Positions 14,500-23,246 of a stretch of 28,751 nt of DNA are shown here, piece by piece. The notes under the pieces are model-generated. The model saw only the letters and a program-made list of their open reading frames with translations, had not been told where the DNA came from and ran no database searches. The DNA is from Komagataeibacter kakiaceti JCM 25156 (GTDB lineage: Bacteria > Pseudomonadota > Alphaproteobacteria > Acetobacterales > Acetobacteraceae): positions 1-28,751 of the forward strand of contig NZ_BAIO01000009.1 in the NCBI RefSeq assembly GCF_000613305.1, read 5' to 3'. How positions within the stretch are numbered: the stretch's first letter is position 1; every line of letters starts with the position of its first letter. The position numbers and the translations under genes are program-made.

Positions 14500-14913
14500 C
14501 TACACCGTTCCCTGATTCAGGCGTGCGGCCATCATGTATCCGGCGGAAACCGACAGCATGCCCAACATGATTGAAAGACCGATATTGAGCAACGCCCGGC
14601 CCGGCGCGCCCCCACGCAGCAGGTCAAGTGTCTGCAATGTGAACGAGGAGAACGTGGTGTATCCCCCGCATATGCCAACCATGAAAAAGAGGCGGCCGAG
14701 ATCCGAAACAGGGTACCGCCCGGCCGATGTGGTCAGCGTGCCAAAAAACGCAATGGCGAAAGACCCCGTCACGTTAATCGCGATCGTGCCCCATGGCAGG
14801 CTCTGGCTCCACCGCGCCATCCATATGCCAACCCAGTACCGCCCGACCGTGCCCAAGGCGCCCCCTGCCGCAATCCACAGGGTTACGCGTAATCTGTCCA
14901 GATCCAATACCAT
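14500..14913 (-). CDS. crcB: Fluoride exporter CrcB/Fluc
   Basis: A 137-residue, four-helix membrane protein of the CrcB family, dimeric fluoride channels that lower cytoplasmic fluoride. Signatures are GGALGTVGRYWVG, the WGTIAINVTGSFAIAFFG segment, and GICGGYTTFSSFTLQT (the TTFS track residues). I chose ATG 14913 because AAAGGAGGAT stands immediately before it and the family starts there. It lies 35 bp after the universal stress gene on the same strand. No fluoride riboswitch fits in that gap. Confidence 0.95.
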   Translation of the reverse strand: MVLDLDRLRVTLWIAAGGALGTVGRYWVGIWMARWSQSLPWGTIAINVTGSFAIAFFGTLTTSAGRYPVSDLGRLFFMVGICGGYTTFSSFTLQTLDLLRGGAPGRALLNIGLSIMLGMLSVSAGYMMAARLNQGTV

Positions 14914-14948
14914 CCTCCTTTCCCGTAATGATGTGCCTGGTCGTGCCT

Positions 14949-15768
14949 TCAATGTTGCAGGAAGACCGGTATTTCCCTGCATTCCAGAATATCCTGCGTG
15001 ACGCTGCCCACAAGACGGTTATAGAGCGCGCCATGCGTATATCCCCCATGACCAGCAGATCACGCCCGGTATCATGGCACTGGCGCAGGATCACTCTGGT
15101 TACGTCCTCCGGCGCGCCATCGTCCTCCGGCGGCAGGTAACGGACCGCAAGGCCCGCCAGCAGGTCGGCCAGAACGGATGATGTATCCGTATCCGCCCGC
15201 ATGACCGCCACATCATGCGCGGTCGCAAGGATGGGACGCACTGACCGCACCGTCCGGCGGCAGGATGGGGTATCCTTCCACGCCAGCAGGATATTGCGCC
15301 CTATGGAACGGTTCCAACCGGGGGGTACGAACATGACCGGACGCCCGGAATCAAAGATCGCGGCGTGAACGGCCCGACGCTTCTGGTCACTGTCATGGGG
15401 TTGCGGAAAGCCGAGCACGATCAGGTCGGCATCGCTGGCATAGGCCTGCATCATGCGGGTGACCGAAATTTCCGGGTCCAGCCAGTTGACCTCCACGTTC
15501 CCCATCGCGCCATGCGCCCGGTTTTCCGTCAGCCAGCCCTGAAAACAGGCATGGAGACTATCAGCCACTGCCGTTGTGCTGTGCGAATTTGTGCGCGTGT
15601 CCGGTCCGTCAGCATCTCCTCGGTGGGCAGGATCGTGTCCTCCGGCGGTTCACGGGCAGCCAGCACATTCATGACCGCACCGTCCGCCCGCGCAACCACA
15701 TCCAGCCCCGCAGCAAGAAGGCCCGCCGCATCTTCCGGACGATTAAGAACGATGAGGGCTTTTTTCAC
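14949..15768 (-). pseudogene. Universal stress protein (UspA family, tandem), two apparent frameshifts
   Basis: A tandem UspA-domain protein of about 273 residues after correction. The start is GTG 15768 (VKKALIVLNRPEDAAGLL). The first frame is lost near 15590, after RAQIRTAQ. The next piece runs VADSLHACFQGWL, VFVPPGWN.., ILLAWKDTPSCRRTVRS, and RDLLVMG. Then a C5 run at 15043-15047 is one short. With a sixth base it reads GGYTHGALYNRLVGSVTQD, ILECREIPVFLQH and stops at 14949, the textbook UspA ending. The second domain's nucleotide-binding G-x2-G-x9-G-S/T pattern is thus recovered. It lies upstream of crcB, likely co-transcribed. Confidence 0.8.
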
Positions 15769-15832
15769 TTTTGATCGGCTTCCACATCAGGATCCTGCCC
15801 GGCGAACCAGTCCCGTCTACCCACACACATTG

Positions 15833-16621
15833 TCAGATCGTGCTCAACACGCCGCCATCCACACGCACCGATGCCCCGGTTGTTGCCGATGCCTGGGGGG
15901 AAGAAAGATAAACCACCATATTGGCCACCTCCTCCACCGATGCCGCGCGGCGGATAATCGAACTGGGCCGATGTGTCATGACAAACCCGGCGGCGACTTC
16001 ATCCAGTGACCTGCCGGTTTTTTCCTGCTCCGGTTTGAGCATCTCCGCCAGCCCTTCGGAAAGGGTCGGTCCGGGCAGCACGGAATTCACGGTTACGCCG
16101 GTTCCGGCCATCCGTTCGGCCAGTCCCCGTGCGATCGAGACCTGCGCCGTCTTGCTGAAGCCGTAATGGATCATTTCCACGGGAATATTGAATGCGGATT
16201 CCGAGGAGATGAACACCACACGCCCCCAGTCCCGCTCCTTCATGCCCGGCAGATAGGCACGCGACAGGCGCACGCCGGACATCACATTCACCTCGAAAAA
16301 CCGGGTCCAGTCCTCATCCGGTGTTTCGAAAAAATCCTTCTGCTCATAAATTCCCAGATTATTGATCAGGATGTCACAGGATGGATGGGCCGCCACCAGT
16401 GCCGCGCAACCGGCGGCCGTGCCCAGATCACCCGTAAATCCGACAGCACTGCCCGCGCCAAGGCATGACAGTTCCCCCACTGCCTGATCCACCGCAGCCT
16501 GCCGCCGCCCGTTGATGACAACCCGCGCCCCGCTGGCGGCAAGCCCCTTTGCAATAGCCAGGCCAATACCGCCTGTGGATCCTGTTACAATGGCTGTTCG
16601 ACCCGTAAGATCAATCCGCAT
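15833..16621 (-). CDS. Short-chain dehydrogenase/reductase (SDR), first of two
   Basis: A 262-residue NAD(P)-dependent oxidoreductase. The Rossmann start is IVTGSTGGIGLAIAKGLA with an Arg-Arg pair (INGRRQAAV) suggesting NADPH preference. Catalytic residues are Ser in FISSESAFN and Tyr-x3-Lys in HYGFSK. The N-N-x-G motif is NNLGIY. I chose ATG 16621, preceded by GGGAG, rather than a 42-residue longer frame with no homology. The substrate is not clear. It is downstream of another SDR on the same strand, with 184 bp between. Confidence 0.9.
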   Translation of the reverse strand: MRIDLTGRTAIVTGSTGGIGLAIAKGLAASGARVVINGRRQAAVDQAVGELSCLGAGSAVGFTGDLGTAAGCAALVAAHPSCDILINNLGIYEQKDFFETPDEDWTRFFEVNVMSGVRLSRAYLPGMKERDWGRVVFISSESAFNIPVEMIHYGFSKTAQVSIARGLAERMAGTGVTVNSVLPGPTLSEGLAEMLKPEQEKTGRSLDEVAAGFVMTHRPSSIIRRAASVEEVANMVVYLSSPQASATTGASVRVDGGVLSTI

Positions 16622-16805
16622 GGTATTCTCCCGCAATGGATATGGGGGGCATCGTACGCAAAATGCCCTGCTGAACAATACGATAGCCAGCCCCACCCAA
16701 ACAACCGGACGGTATGACAGTTGCGGCAGGGATATGCCTGCTGTCAACCTTCAGGACATTTCATGCGGAAATACGCGAAGACCGTGGGGTGCGCCGGTCC
16801 AGTCC

Positions 16806-17588
16806 TTATTGCGCGAGATAACCGCCATCCACAGGCAGGACCGCACCCGTAATGAAAGACGCCTCATCAGATGCAAGGAACAGAATGGCGCTGGCCACTT
16901 CTTCCGGTCGCCCCATCCGGCCCAGCGGATGCATGGAAACGACCTTGTCGATGCCTTCCTTGCCCATTTTGGCCACGGCGGGCGTGTCGATCGTGCCGGG
17001 TGCGACCGCGTTGACGCGTATGCCCTTGTCGGCAAGGTCGATCGCCAGATGCTTGGTCAGGCCGGAAGCCACGAACTTCGCCGGGCCATACACGGCCTGT
17101 CCCTTCTGCCCCGCGAACGCGGAAATTGACGACAGGCAGACGATTGCGCCCCGTCCGGCCTTCACCATCTCGGCGGCCGCGTATTTGCAACTCAGGAACA
17201 TGCCGCGCCCATCCACGGCCATGGTATGGTCCCACAGGTCAACGGTGGCGGAAGCCAGATCGGCTTCGGGAATGACGCCGGCATTCGCCACCAGAATATC
17301 AATCCTGCCAAAACGACGGACAGCCTCGTTCATGAGACGCTGGACATCGGCCTCGCTGGCAATATCACCCGCAACCCCCAGCACCTCACTGCCCTGGGCT
17401 GCAAGTTCACCCACAACGGCATCCAGCTTTTCCTGATCCAGATCCGCAAGCACAAGCTGCGCGCCCTCATGGGCAAAGCGCTCGGCCGTGGCCCGCCCCA
17501 TACCGCTGGCGGCCCCGGTTATCACGGCAACCTTGTTCCTTATCCGGCCACCCGTGGAATCGCTGTCCGAGCGTGCATGTCCTGACAT
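16806..17588 (-). CDS. Short-chain dehydrogenase/reductase (SDR), second of two
   Basis: A 260-residue classical SDR. Motifs are VITGAASGMGRATAERF, an acidic VLADLDQEKL (Asp after beta-2 favours NAD), VANAGVIPE, CLSSISAFAG and Tyr-x3-Lys in YGPAKF, and the ending AFITGAVLPVDGGYLAQ. I chose ATG 17588, which follows AGGAG and gives a normal length. Family relatives include glucose and sugar-alcohol dehydrogenases, but the substrate is not predictable here. Confidence 0.92.
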   Translation of the reverse strand: MSGHARSDSDSTGGRIRNKVAVITGAASGMGRATAERFAHEGAQLVLADLDQEKLDAVVGELAAQGSEVLGVAGDIASEADVQRLMNEAVRRFGRIDILVANAGVIPEADLASATVDLWDHTMAVDGRGMFLSCKYAAAEMVKAGRGAIVCLSSISAFAGQKGQAVYGPAKFVASGLTKHLAIDLADKGIRVNAVAPGTIDTPAVAKMGKEGIDKVVSMHPLGRMGRPEEVASAILFLASDEASFITGAVLPVDGGYLAQ

Positions 17589-17780
17589 CTGCTTCTCCTG
17601 TCCTATGTCGCGGATAAACCCCCGGCAAAAGGAGGCGGAAAGGTTGTCCGCTTTTTCCTGTGTCCTTATAGGGCAAACCGCAGCGTCGTGCCTACGCACT
17701 CCAGCGGCAACTGCGTCGCGGGGGCAGCATCTCGTTAAACAGGACAGGAAACGCCGGAAGGGTTATCCGGAAATCCGTAA

Positions 17781-18251
17781 TTATTCAGGATTCACATCTG
17801 TCTGATATTCTATCCTGGCCTCCGCCTGCTCGGCCCCGGTTACATTTTCCGTGCTGGAATGACTTGTACTGGAGTAATTTTCAAGCGCGTCCTTTAATCC
17901 GGACAGGGAGGAAACCGTGGATTTCACGTCCCCGATACCATCGGATTCCTGATCCTTGATCATGGTGTCAAGCAGGGAATAGGCATCAAGCGTGCCGGTT
18001 GATGACTGCCGGAGCTGCCCACTGTTAACGCCCCTGAGCGCCCAGCCATCCAGTAACGAGAGTTCACCGCTCTGGCGGAACGTAATCTTTCGCTGCTGCG
18101 TCAGTTCCTCATTTACTTCCTGCAATTTCTCAGCCGAGACATTGCTGAAATCCACAGAACCCGACTGGCCGCCACCCGTATTTTCCGTGGCCGAGCCGGA
18201 GAGATATTGCGCGGCATTCCCGATAATCGAAGATACGCTACCAACACTCAT
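17781..18251 (-). CDS. Unrecognised Ser/Thr-rich protein (156 residues)
   Basis: No family recognised. The start MSVGSVSSIIGNAAQYLSGS is followed by GGGQSGSVDFSNVSAEKLQEV, which resembles the motif seen in the two upstream neighbours. The rest is polar and rich in Ser, Gln and Glu, with a predicted helical part (EKLQEVNEELTQQRKI) and an acidic end. It has no classical signal peptide and no Cys. It is the last of three or four same-strand unknown genes; 322 bp containing a repeat separate it from the previous one. Confidence 0.6.
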   Translation of the reverse strand: MSVGSVSSIIGNAAQYLSGSATENTGGGQSGSVDFSNVSAEKLQEVNEELTQQRKITFRQSGELSLLDGWALRGVNSGQLRQSSTGTLDAYSLLDTMIKDQESDGIGDVKSTVSSLSGLKDALENYSSTSHSSTENVTGAEQAEARIEYQTDVNPE

Positions 18252-18322
18252 CGCCTGTAAATCCCGTTAAATAATGATGATCGAAGTCATATTTATATGA
18301 CAACCAGTATATTCCTTACAGG

Positions 18323-18394
18323 CTGTCTGGAAAGCCTGTCCACAAAACTTCCCTGGGATTTGCGGACTATCTTAAAGGCAGGCTTTTCAGGCAG
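18323..18394. repeat. Short element with 16-bp terminal inverted repeats (copy E)
   Basis: CTGTCTGGAAAGCCTG (18323-18338) is repeated inverted as CAGGCTTTTCAGGCAG (18379-18394), 14 of 16 positions matching. The inside (AAAACTTCCCTGGGATTTGC...) matches the right-hand tail of repeats A, C and F. It looks like a miniature inverted-repeat element or a deleted copy of the longer repeat. It fills the gap between two unknown genes; the rest of that gap is AT-rich without a gene. Confidence 0.55.
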
Positions 18395-18573
18395 TCTCTG
18401 ACACAAGGAAAACGAACACCGGCGGAAGCGTACCATCCGGGAAATACGCTAAAATTCACTTCTCAGGTATTTACACAAAATCAGGATATTAGATTGAAAA
18501 TTTACAATTACTTCATATGTTATTGAAATGTAATAATATCCTGATTAACGCCACCAGATGCGTTCCGGGCCAT

Positions 18574-19353
18574 TCATATATCGCTGCCAGACGTATCACC
18601 CTGCTTTTTCAGGTGATTCATGCTTTCGTGAAGAAGCGCCTTCATCTCATTGGCCAGGTTACGCACGGTCTGCTCAAAATCCTGACTGTCATCCGTCTCC
18701 ATGCCGGACTGTTCCGCCTTGCCTGTCTGTTTGGACACGGAACCGGAACTGTCCTGTGTGCCATCCGTTTCCCCGCGCTGCGCGCCTTCATCCGTGCCAT
18801 CGTCTGTTGCGCTCTGGCTGGCGCCTGTTGTGTTCAGGGATGTACTTTGTGGCGCGGCCACCGCCACATTGCCAACCGTGGCGGTCGTGGCGCCGGTGGT
18901 GGTCCCGCCGCTCTGGGCGTACTGTTCCACGGCGGCCGCAAGCTGACGGGCCAGTTGCGACAGTTCCAGCGCCAGCGCCTTGGGTGAAAGCAGGGCCTTC
19001 ATGTCCATAAGCTGACGCATCTGCGCCTTGATGTTGTCAATCCGCTGTTCCGCCTCCGCCCGGGCGTTCTGCTGGTTGGAGCGCGGAAGCTGCCCCACCT
19101 GTGACAGCGCGCCCTGCGCCGATGCCAGGGCAGCACTATCATCGGAAGATGTAGAAGAAGATGATGTGGTGGAGGAGGAGGAAGAAGTCCCTGACAGGAA
19201 ATCGAGACCAGCCTGCGAAATCGTTACCACGACAGAGGATGTGTCCTTCTGGCTCACCTGCCCGGCCGCAGAAGAGGCTGTACTATCCGTCGCCTTGTTA
19301 TCGGTCGCGGATGGATAGGTGCCGGTTTGGGTGGATGTTGTGGAAACGAGCAT
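18574..19353 (-). CDS. Unrecognised low-complexity Ser/Thr-rich protein with coiled coil (259 residues)
   Basis: No family recognised. Residues 1-40 are Ser/Thr-rich. Residues 41-54 read VVVTISQAGLDFLS, a motif shared in form with the neighbour (DTLTLSAEAAVAL). A Ser/Thr run follows (55-75). Residues about 93-146 form a likely coiled coil (EAEQRIDNIKAQMRQLMDMK, ALELSQLARQLAAAVEQYA). The C-terminal third is acidic and polar. No Cys and no normal signal peptide. The composition resembles proteins exported by a flagellar or other type III-like route, but this is only an impression. Confidence 0.6.
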   Translation of the reverse strand: MLVSTTSTQTGTYPSATDNKATDSTASSAAGQVSQKDTSSVVVTISQAGLDFLSGTSSSSSTTSSSSTSSDDSAALASAQGALSQVGQLPRSNQQNARAEAEQRIDNIKAQMRQLMDMKALLSPKALALELSQLARQLAAAVEQYAQSGGTTTGATTATVGNVAVAAPQSTSLNTTGASQSATDDGTDEGAQRGETDGTQDSSGSVSKQTGKAEQSGMETDDSQDFEQTVRNLANEMKALLHESMNHLKKQGDTSGSDI

Positions 19354-19382
19354 CGCTAAAGTGTCCCGATTGGTGGTCTGGA

Positions 19383-19877
19383 TCAGTTTCCAGACAGGCC
19401 TAGTTCCTTGCGTGTAGTGACCAGTGCGTCTTCGATCGCCGCTTCACGGCCCTTCGCCCATTTCTCGTTGAGCAGGTCAGTGACGTTCATGACGGATGGA
19501 TTGCTGCTGACATGTGTCTTCTGGGCGTTCTTCATCAATTCGCCCAACATGCCAACAATCGACAGGTTGCTGATATATTCCGGATCGTAGGACTGGTGCG
19601 CGGCGTCCATGTCTTCCTCGTACTGGGTCTGTACCGACGCGCGCCCGAAGGCCCACTGAACGGTGCTTTTTTCGTAACTGCCAGCTTTATCGAGATAGCG
19701 GCTCAGATTTTCCGAAAGTGCAACATCGGCGTAAGTAATGTTGGACGTATCCGAAACCATCGCGTTACTTGAATCGAAAGAATAACCCTGCCCGCTCGGG
19801 GGCTGCGCAACGAACCTTGATTCCATATCCAGGGGACCGGCATAATTCCCTATGGCGAACTGTTCCTCCTGAAGCAT
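19383..19877 (-). CDS. Unrecognised protein, probably the C-terminal part of the next gene
   Basis: A 164-residue frame with ENLSRYLDKAGSYEKSTVQW, DPEYISNLSIVGMLGELMKN and an acidic helical end. Its ATG at 19877 has no ribosome site and lies inside the end of the upstream frame. One added base at about 19877 would fuse the two into one protein of about 336 residues. I think a single gene is more likely given the many indels in this window. No family recognised. Confidence 0.5.
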   Translation of the reverse strand: MLQEEQFAIGNYAGPLDMESRFVAQPPSGQGYSFDSSNAMVSDTSNITYADVALSENLSRYLDKAGSYEKSTVQWAFGRASVQTQYEEDMDAAHQSYDPEYISNLSIVGMLGELMKNAQKTHVSSNPSVMNVTDLLNEKWAKGREAAIEDALVTTRKELGLSGN

Positions 19878-20392
19878 GAGGACTGCGCCATATCCTGTTC
19901 ATCCCTGGAGAACAGGCCATCCTGATCGGATGACACCGCGGCCAGCGCGGTCCTGTCCAGCCCGGACATGAGCGTATTCCAGTCAACGCCGTTATTGAAA
20001 TCGAAAGGCTGTCCACTGGCGGCCATGGAAGAATACGCCGCGTCCATGCTGGCGCGCGCGGCCTTCGCGATTTCCGGGCCACTCAGACCCGTCGAGAGGG
20101 TCGTCGCGGCAGGATCGAGAATGTTCTCCCCAAAAATGGTGGCTGACCCTGAACGCGTGGGAAAGAACCGGGCGTAATACGCGGCCTGTGGATCCGTGGT
20201 CTCGCCAGTCGAGCCGGTTAACGCCACCGCCGCTTCCGCTGAAAGGGTGAGGGTATCCGAAACGGAGGCCGCTGAATCCCGGTATTCTGAACTATTCGTG
20301 AGCGATGAATCATCGGCCTGCGTGGCGGCTGCGGCAACAGTCGAAAGCGAAAGATAGTTATCGGCCGCCTGAAGCGCACTGATCGTCGTCAT
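19850..20392 (-). CDS. Unrecognised Ser/Thr-rich protein with EF-hand-like loop, probably the N-terminal part
   Basis: A 180-residue frame starting MTTISALQAADNYLSLSTV, with DTLTLSAEAAVALTG at about residues 46-60, and FNNGVDWNTLMSGLDR. Near its end lies SSDQDGLFSRDEQDM, which fits a calcium-binding EF-hand loop (D-x-D-G-x-[FL]-x-x-x-E). The second EF-hand helix would continue into the 19383-19877 frame if one indel is corrected, supporting fusion. No signal peptide and no Cys. No family recognised. Confidence 0.55.
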   Translation of the reverse strand: MTTISALQAADNYLSLSTVAAAATQADDSSLTNSSEYRDSAASVSDTLTLSAEAAVALTGSTGETTDPQAAYYARFFPTRSGSATIFGENILDPAATTLSTGLSGPEIAKAARASMDAAYSSMAASGQPFDFNNGVDWNTLMSGLDRTALAAVSSDQDGLFSRDEQDMAQSSCFRRNSSP

Positions 20393-20634
20393 CGGTCCAT
20401 TCCGGATTTGAAGGATGAAAGGTTACCATTTCCTTAAAACGGTTAGTGATTCGTTAAATTGGACGGTATTTTTACGCAATTCCAAAATCAAATAAACGAC
20501 AGTCCTACATTAGGAAAATATTCTGGAATCACAGCCATAACTTGACATTTTAAGTAACATATTCCGCATTTCAGGATAAATCCATGCTTTCCCAAATATC
20601 TTCCCCTCATGCCTGAATTGGGCATGGTGGAGAA

Positions 20635-20710
20635 GACAGACCCCTAACGGGAAGCACGGATGCAGGTTCCGCAACAGTAGTCAGGGTACCGGTTGGGCCG
20701 GGTATCTGTC
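20635..20710 (+). promoter_or_regulatory. Cobalamin-riboswitch-like core, short or degraded
   Basis: Several conserved cobalamin-riboswitch blocks occur in the right order: TAACGGGAAG, then TTCCGCAACAGTA (compare CCCGCAACTGTAA), then AGTCAGGGTACCGG (compare the B12 box AGYCAGGAGACC). GACAGA (20635) and TCTGTC (20705) would close the structure, and GGTACCGG can pair with CCGGGTATC. The stretches between blocks are far shorter than in known classes, so it may be a variant, a remnant or chance. A B12-dependent radical SAM gene lies about 640 bp downstream. Confidence 0.35.
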
Positions 20711-20943
20711 CCCGGCCTGTGTTCGGCATTTCCACAAAAGCTGATACTGACGATCCCACCCCGCGCTCCCTCCGTAGTTCACGTTATGATCCGACCACAA
20801 TCATGTTCAGGCGTAACAGGTCAGGAAACTGGTATTTGTCAGGCTTTAACCAGACATACGCATTTAGTATAAATGAAATCCATATATGGGACATTCTATA
20901 CCACAAAATATACAGATTACGAAATAATAAAGGTGGCATTATA

Positions 20944-20982
20944 ATGCAGCAGACATATGTGAAGAAAAAAGCAGGAATTTAA
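20944..20982 (+). CDS. Possible 12-residue peptide or leader frame
   Basis: ATG-led frame MQQTYVKKKAGI with AAAGGTGG before it at workable spacing. It could be a leader peptide, a frame truncated by an indel in the A6 run (one A fewer gives a 38-residue frame), or nothing. Very short, so support is weak. Confidence 0.2.
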   Translation: MQQTYVKKKAGI

Positions 20983-21352
20983 CGTCTCGTTAACCGTTTC
21001 CGGTTCCATCCGGCGGCATCCGGCCCGTTCAGACCTGAACCCTGAAGCCGACTGCGAACGGTAGGGTATAAGGAAGGCACCCCCCTTCCTGCACGAACCA
21101 TCTGTTGCGTTCGCCCTGCGGGCAAACGGCGCATCCTCCCCATGCTATATCGCCGGATGCTCTTCTATCGCTATTATGGGGCAGCGGGTGTAGGAACGCT
21201 TCCACATCCAGATGGAAGATCCATATGACGCCCGTTCACCGGAATATCGCCACTTCACCCCAGATGGGTCAGGCCGTCCGTCCATGCCCCACCACCAGCC
21301 GGGGAGGCCGTTTCAATCATGAAGAGGAGGTAGACCAAGGGAGCCCGTCATA

Positions 21353-22953
21353 ATGACCGATACATGCAAGGTCCTGATGGTCTTTCCCCTCTTCAATGCA
21401 AACTCGTTCTGGAATTACACGGAAGCCTGCGATCTGGCCGGTGCGCATTATCCGGCCGCCCCGCTTGGCCTGATTACCGTTGCCGCCCTCCTCCCCAAAA
21501 GCTGGGAAATCAGGCTGGTCAACCGCAACACCGAAATTTTGACGGATGCGGATCTCGACTGGGCCGATATTGTCATGACGGGCGGGATGCTGCCCCAGCG
21601 CAATGATGCGCTGCATATTATCGAAATGTGTCACGCCCGCGGCAAGCCGGTGGTGGTTGGCGGCCCGGATGTCACATCCAGCCCGGACCTCTACCGCGCC
21701 GCGAATTTTCTGGTTCTGGGCGAAGCCGAGGAAATCATGGATGATTTCGTCACGGCCTGGCGCAATGGCGCCGGACAGGGCGTGTTCGAGGCGCCGATGG
21801 GAAAGACCGATGTCACCCGCAGCCCCCTGCCCCGCTTCGACCTGCTGAAGCTGGACCATTACCTGCATGTCGGCGTCCAGTTCTCACGCGGCTGCCCGTT
21901 CAGTTGCGAGTTCTGTGATATTATCGAACTCTATGGCCGGGTGCCGCGCACCAAGACGAATGAACAGGTCATGGCCGAACTCGATGCCCTGTATGCGCTG
22001 GGCTATCGCGGGCACGTCGATTTTGTTGATGATAACCTGATCGGCAACAAAAAGGCGCTCAAGAAATTCCTGCCAGACCTGAAGCGCTGGCAGAACGAGA
22101 AGAACTTCCCCTTCGAATTCTCGACCGAGGCCTCGATCAACCTCGCCGATGACCCCGACCTGCTGCGGAGCCTGTCGGAGACGAATTTCTTCGCCATATT
22201 CGTGGGCATCGAAAGCCCGGATACGGACTCACTGGTGCTTATGCAGAAAAAGCAGAACACAAGGCGCAGCTGCAACAGAGCATCGAGACGATCCATAAGG
22301 CCGGGATTTTCGTCAATGCCGGCTTTATCGTAGGGTTCGACAGCGAAAAGGGCAGCGTTGCGCCCGGCATGATCGAATGCATTGAGGATACCGCCATTCC
22401 GGTCTGCATGGTCGGTCTGCTCTACGCCCTGCCCACAACCCAGCTCACGCGCCGCCTACTGGCGGAGGGACGGCTCTTTTCCGGTAGTGAGCAGACGCAA
22501 TCAGGCGACCAGTGCACCGCCGGGCTGAATTTTGAAACAAAACGGCCACGTCGCGACGTACTGAACGACTACAGATCGGTTCTCAAGGCGATCTATGATC
22601 CAGCAGCCTATTTCGGCCGTGTCCGTCGCCTTGGCCGGATGCTCGGGCGTGAACGCGCGCACCGGATGGTGAAGGGCGACCTGCGCAGTTTCATGCGACT
22701 CATCTTCCGCATTCACCGTGCGGGGCCCGGAACAGGCAGGCAGTTCTGGCGCACGATGCTGGACTGCGCCCTGCACAACCCCAGGGCATTGCCATACGTG
22801 GTCATGATCAGCGCGCTTTACCTGCATCTTGGCCCATTCTCCCGGCAGGTCGTCGGTGAGATCGATCAGGAAATCAGCAACGTGGACCATGGGCGCTGGC
22901 AGGCTCCGCCGCCTGTCCTGCCCATGGGGGAAGCCGCGCTCGTGCCCGCCTGA
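21353..22953 (+). pseudogene. B12-binding-domain radical SAM protein (DUF4070 type), one apparent frameshift
   Basis: After correcting one missing base near 22260 (AACACAAGG, A run), this is one protein of about 533 residues. Residues 1-150 form a cobalamin-binding-type domain (PLGLITVAALLPKSWEIRLV, VVVGGPDVTSSPDLY). The radical SAM core has the Fe-S triad Cys181, Cys185, Cys188 in SRGCPFSCEFCDI and DDNLIGNKKALKKFL. The second frame carries AGIFVNAGFIVGFDSEKG and the DUF4070-like C-terminus (YDPAAYFGRVRRLGRML). Relatives include hopanoid methylases such as HpnP, but this is not an obvious HpnP and its substrate is unknown. GGGAG precedes the ATG. Confidence 0.85.
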
Positions 22954-23033
22954 GCGGCAGACCAGCCGCATGCCGAAACCCCGCGAACATGGCTCCACCC
23001 GTGCTACCGGCTTCAATTCCTTACAAAATGGCA

Positions 23034-23060
23034 TTGCCCTGCGGGGCCGGGCGCTATAAG
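23034..23060 (+). promoter_or_regulatory. Candidate mntP promoter
   Basis: TTGCCC (23034-23039) and TATAAG (23055-23060) at 15-base spacing sit just before the manganese riboswitch. Spacing is slightly short, so this is a candidate. Confidence 0.4.
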
Positions 23061-23246
23061 AGGACGTCATTCTTGGGGAGTAGCCACCCGCCAGCGCGGG
23101 GCCACCGTCAACATCCTCGGCCCATTCAGCGCAATGGTCCGTGGCGGTGGCAGCAGGTCAGCGGACCTTGCCCGGCAAGACCAACGATGCCCCGCCTCCC
23201 TCATGGCCAGAGGTGGGTCGCATCGTTCGGTTGACGGCCTCGGGAT
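23061..23246 (+). promoter_or_regulatory. yybP-ykoY manganese riboswitch upstream of mntP
   Basis: The leader has the diagnostic blocks of the Mn2+-sensing yybP-ykoY aptamer: TTGGGGAGTAGCC at 23073-23085, GTCAACATCCTCGG at 23107-23120, and CGGCAAGACC at 23173-23182. A likely switching stem pairs AACGATGC (23183-23190) with GCATCGTT (23220-23227). CCGTCAAC (23105-23112) can pair with GTTGACGG (23230-23237), directly before the ATG, so the ribosome site could be hidden or freed. Its place before mntP matches the known E. coli arrangement. Confidence 0.88.

Larger units (their letters stand above)
20393..21352. other. 960-bp leader region before the radical SAM gene
   Basis: No long gene is supported. 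From left to right: an AT-rich upstream region of the minus-strand unknown gene; TTGACA at 20542-20547 (possible -35) with no convincing -10; a structured segment 20608-20710 (see separate entry); AT-rich DNA 20800-20980 with a 12-residue frame; a hairpin AGGAAGG/CCTTCCT at 21071-21090; and GC-rich DNA up to GGGAG before the radical SAM ATG at 21353. Confidence 0.5.

Noticed and set aside
14914..14948. Possible fluoride riboswitch before crcB
   Set aside because: The gap from the upstream gene is only 35 bp and is filled by the ribosome site; no room or motif for the aptamer.
20719..20982. 87-residue plus-strand frame before the radical SAM gene
   Set aside because: No ribosome site, mixed composition crossing from GC-rich to AT-rich DNA, no motif; only the last 12 codons have a ribosome site of their own.
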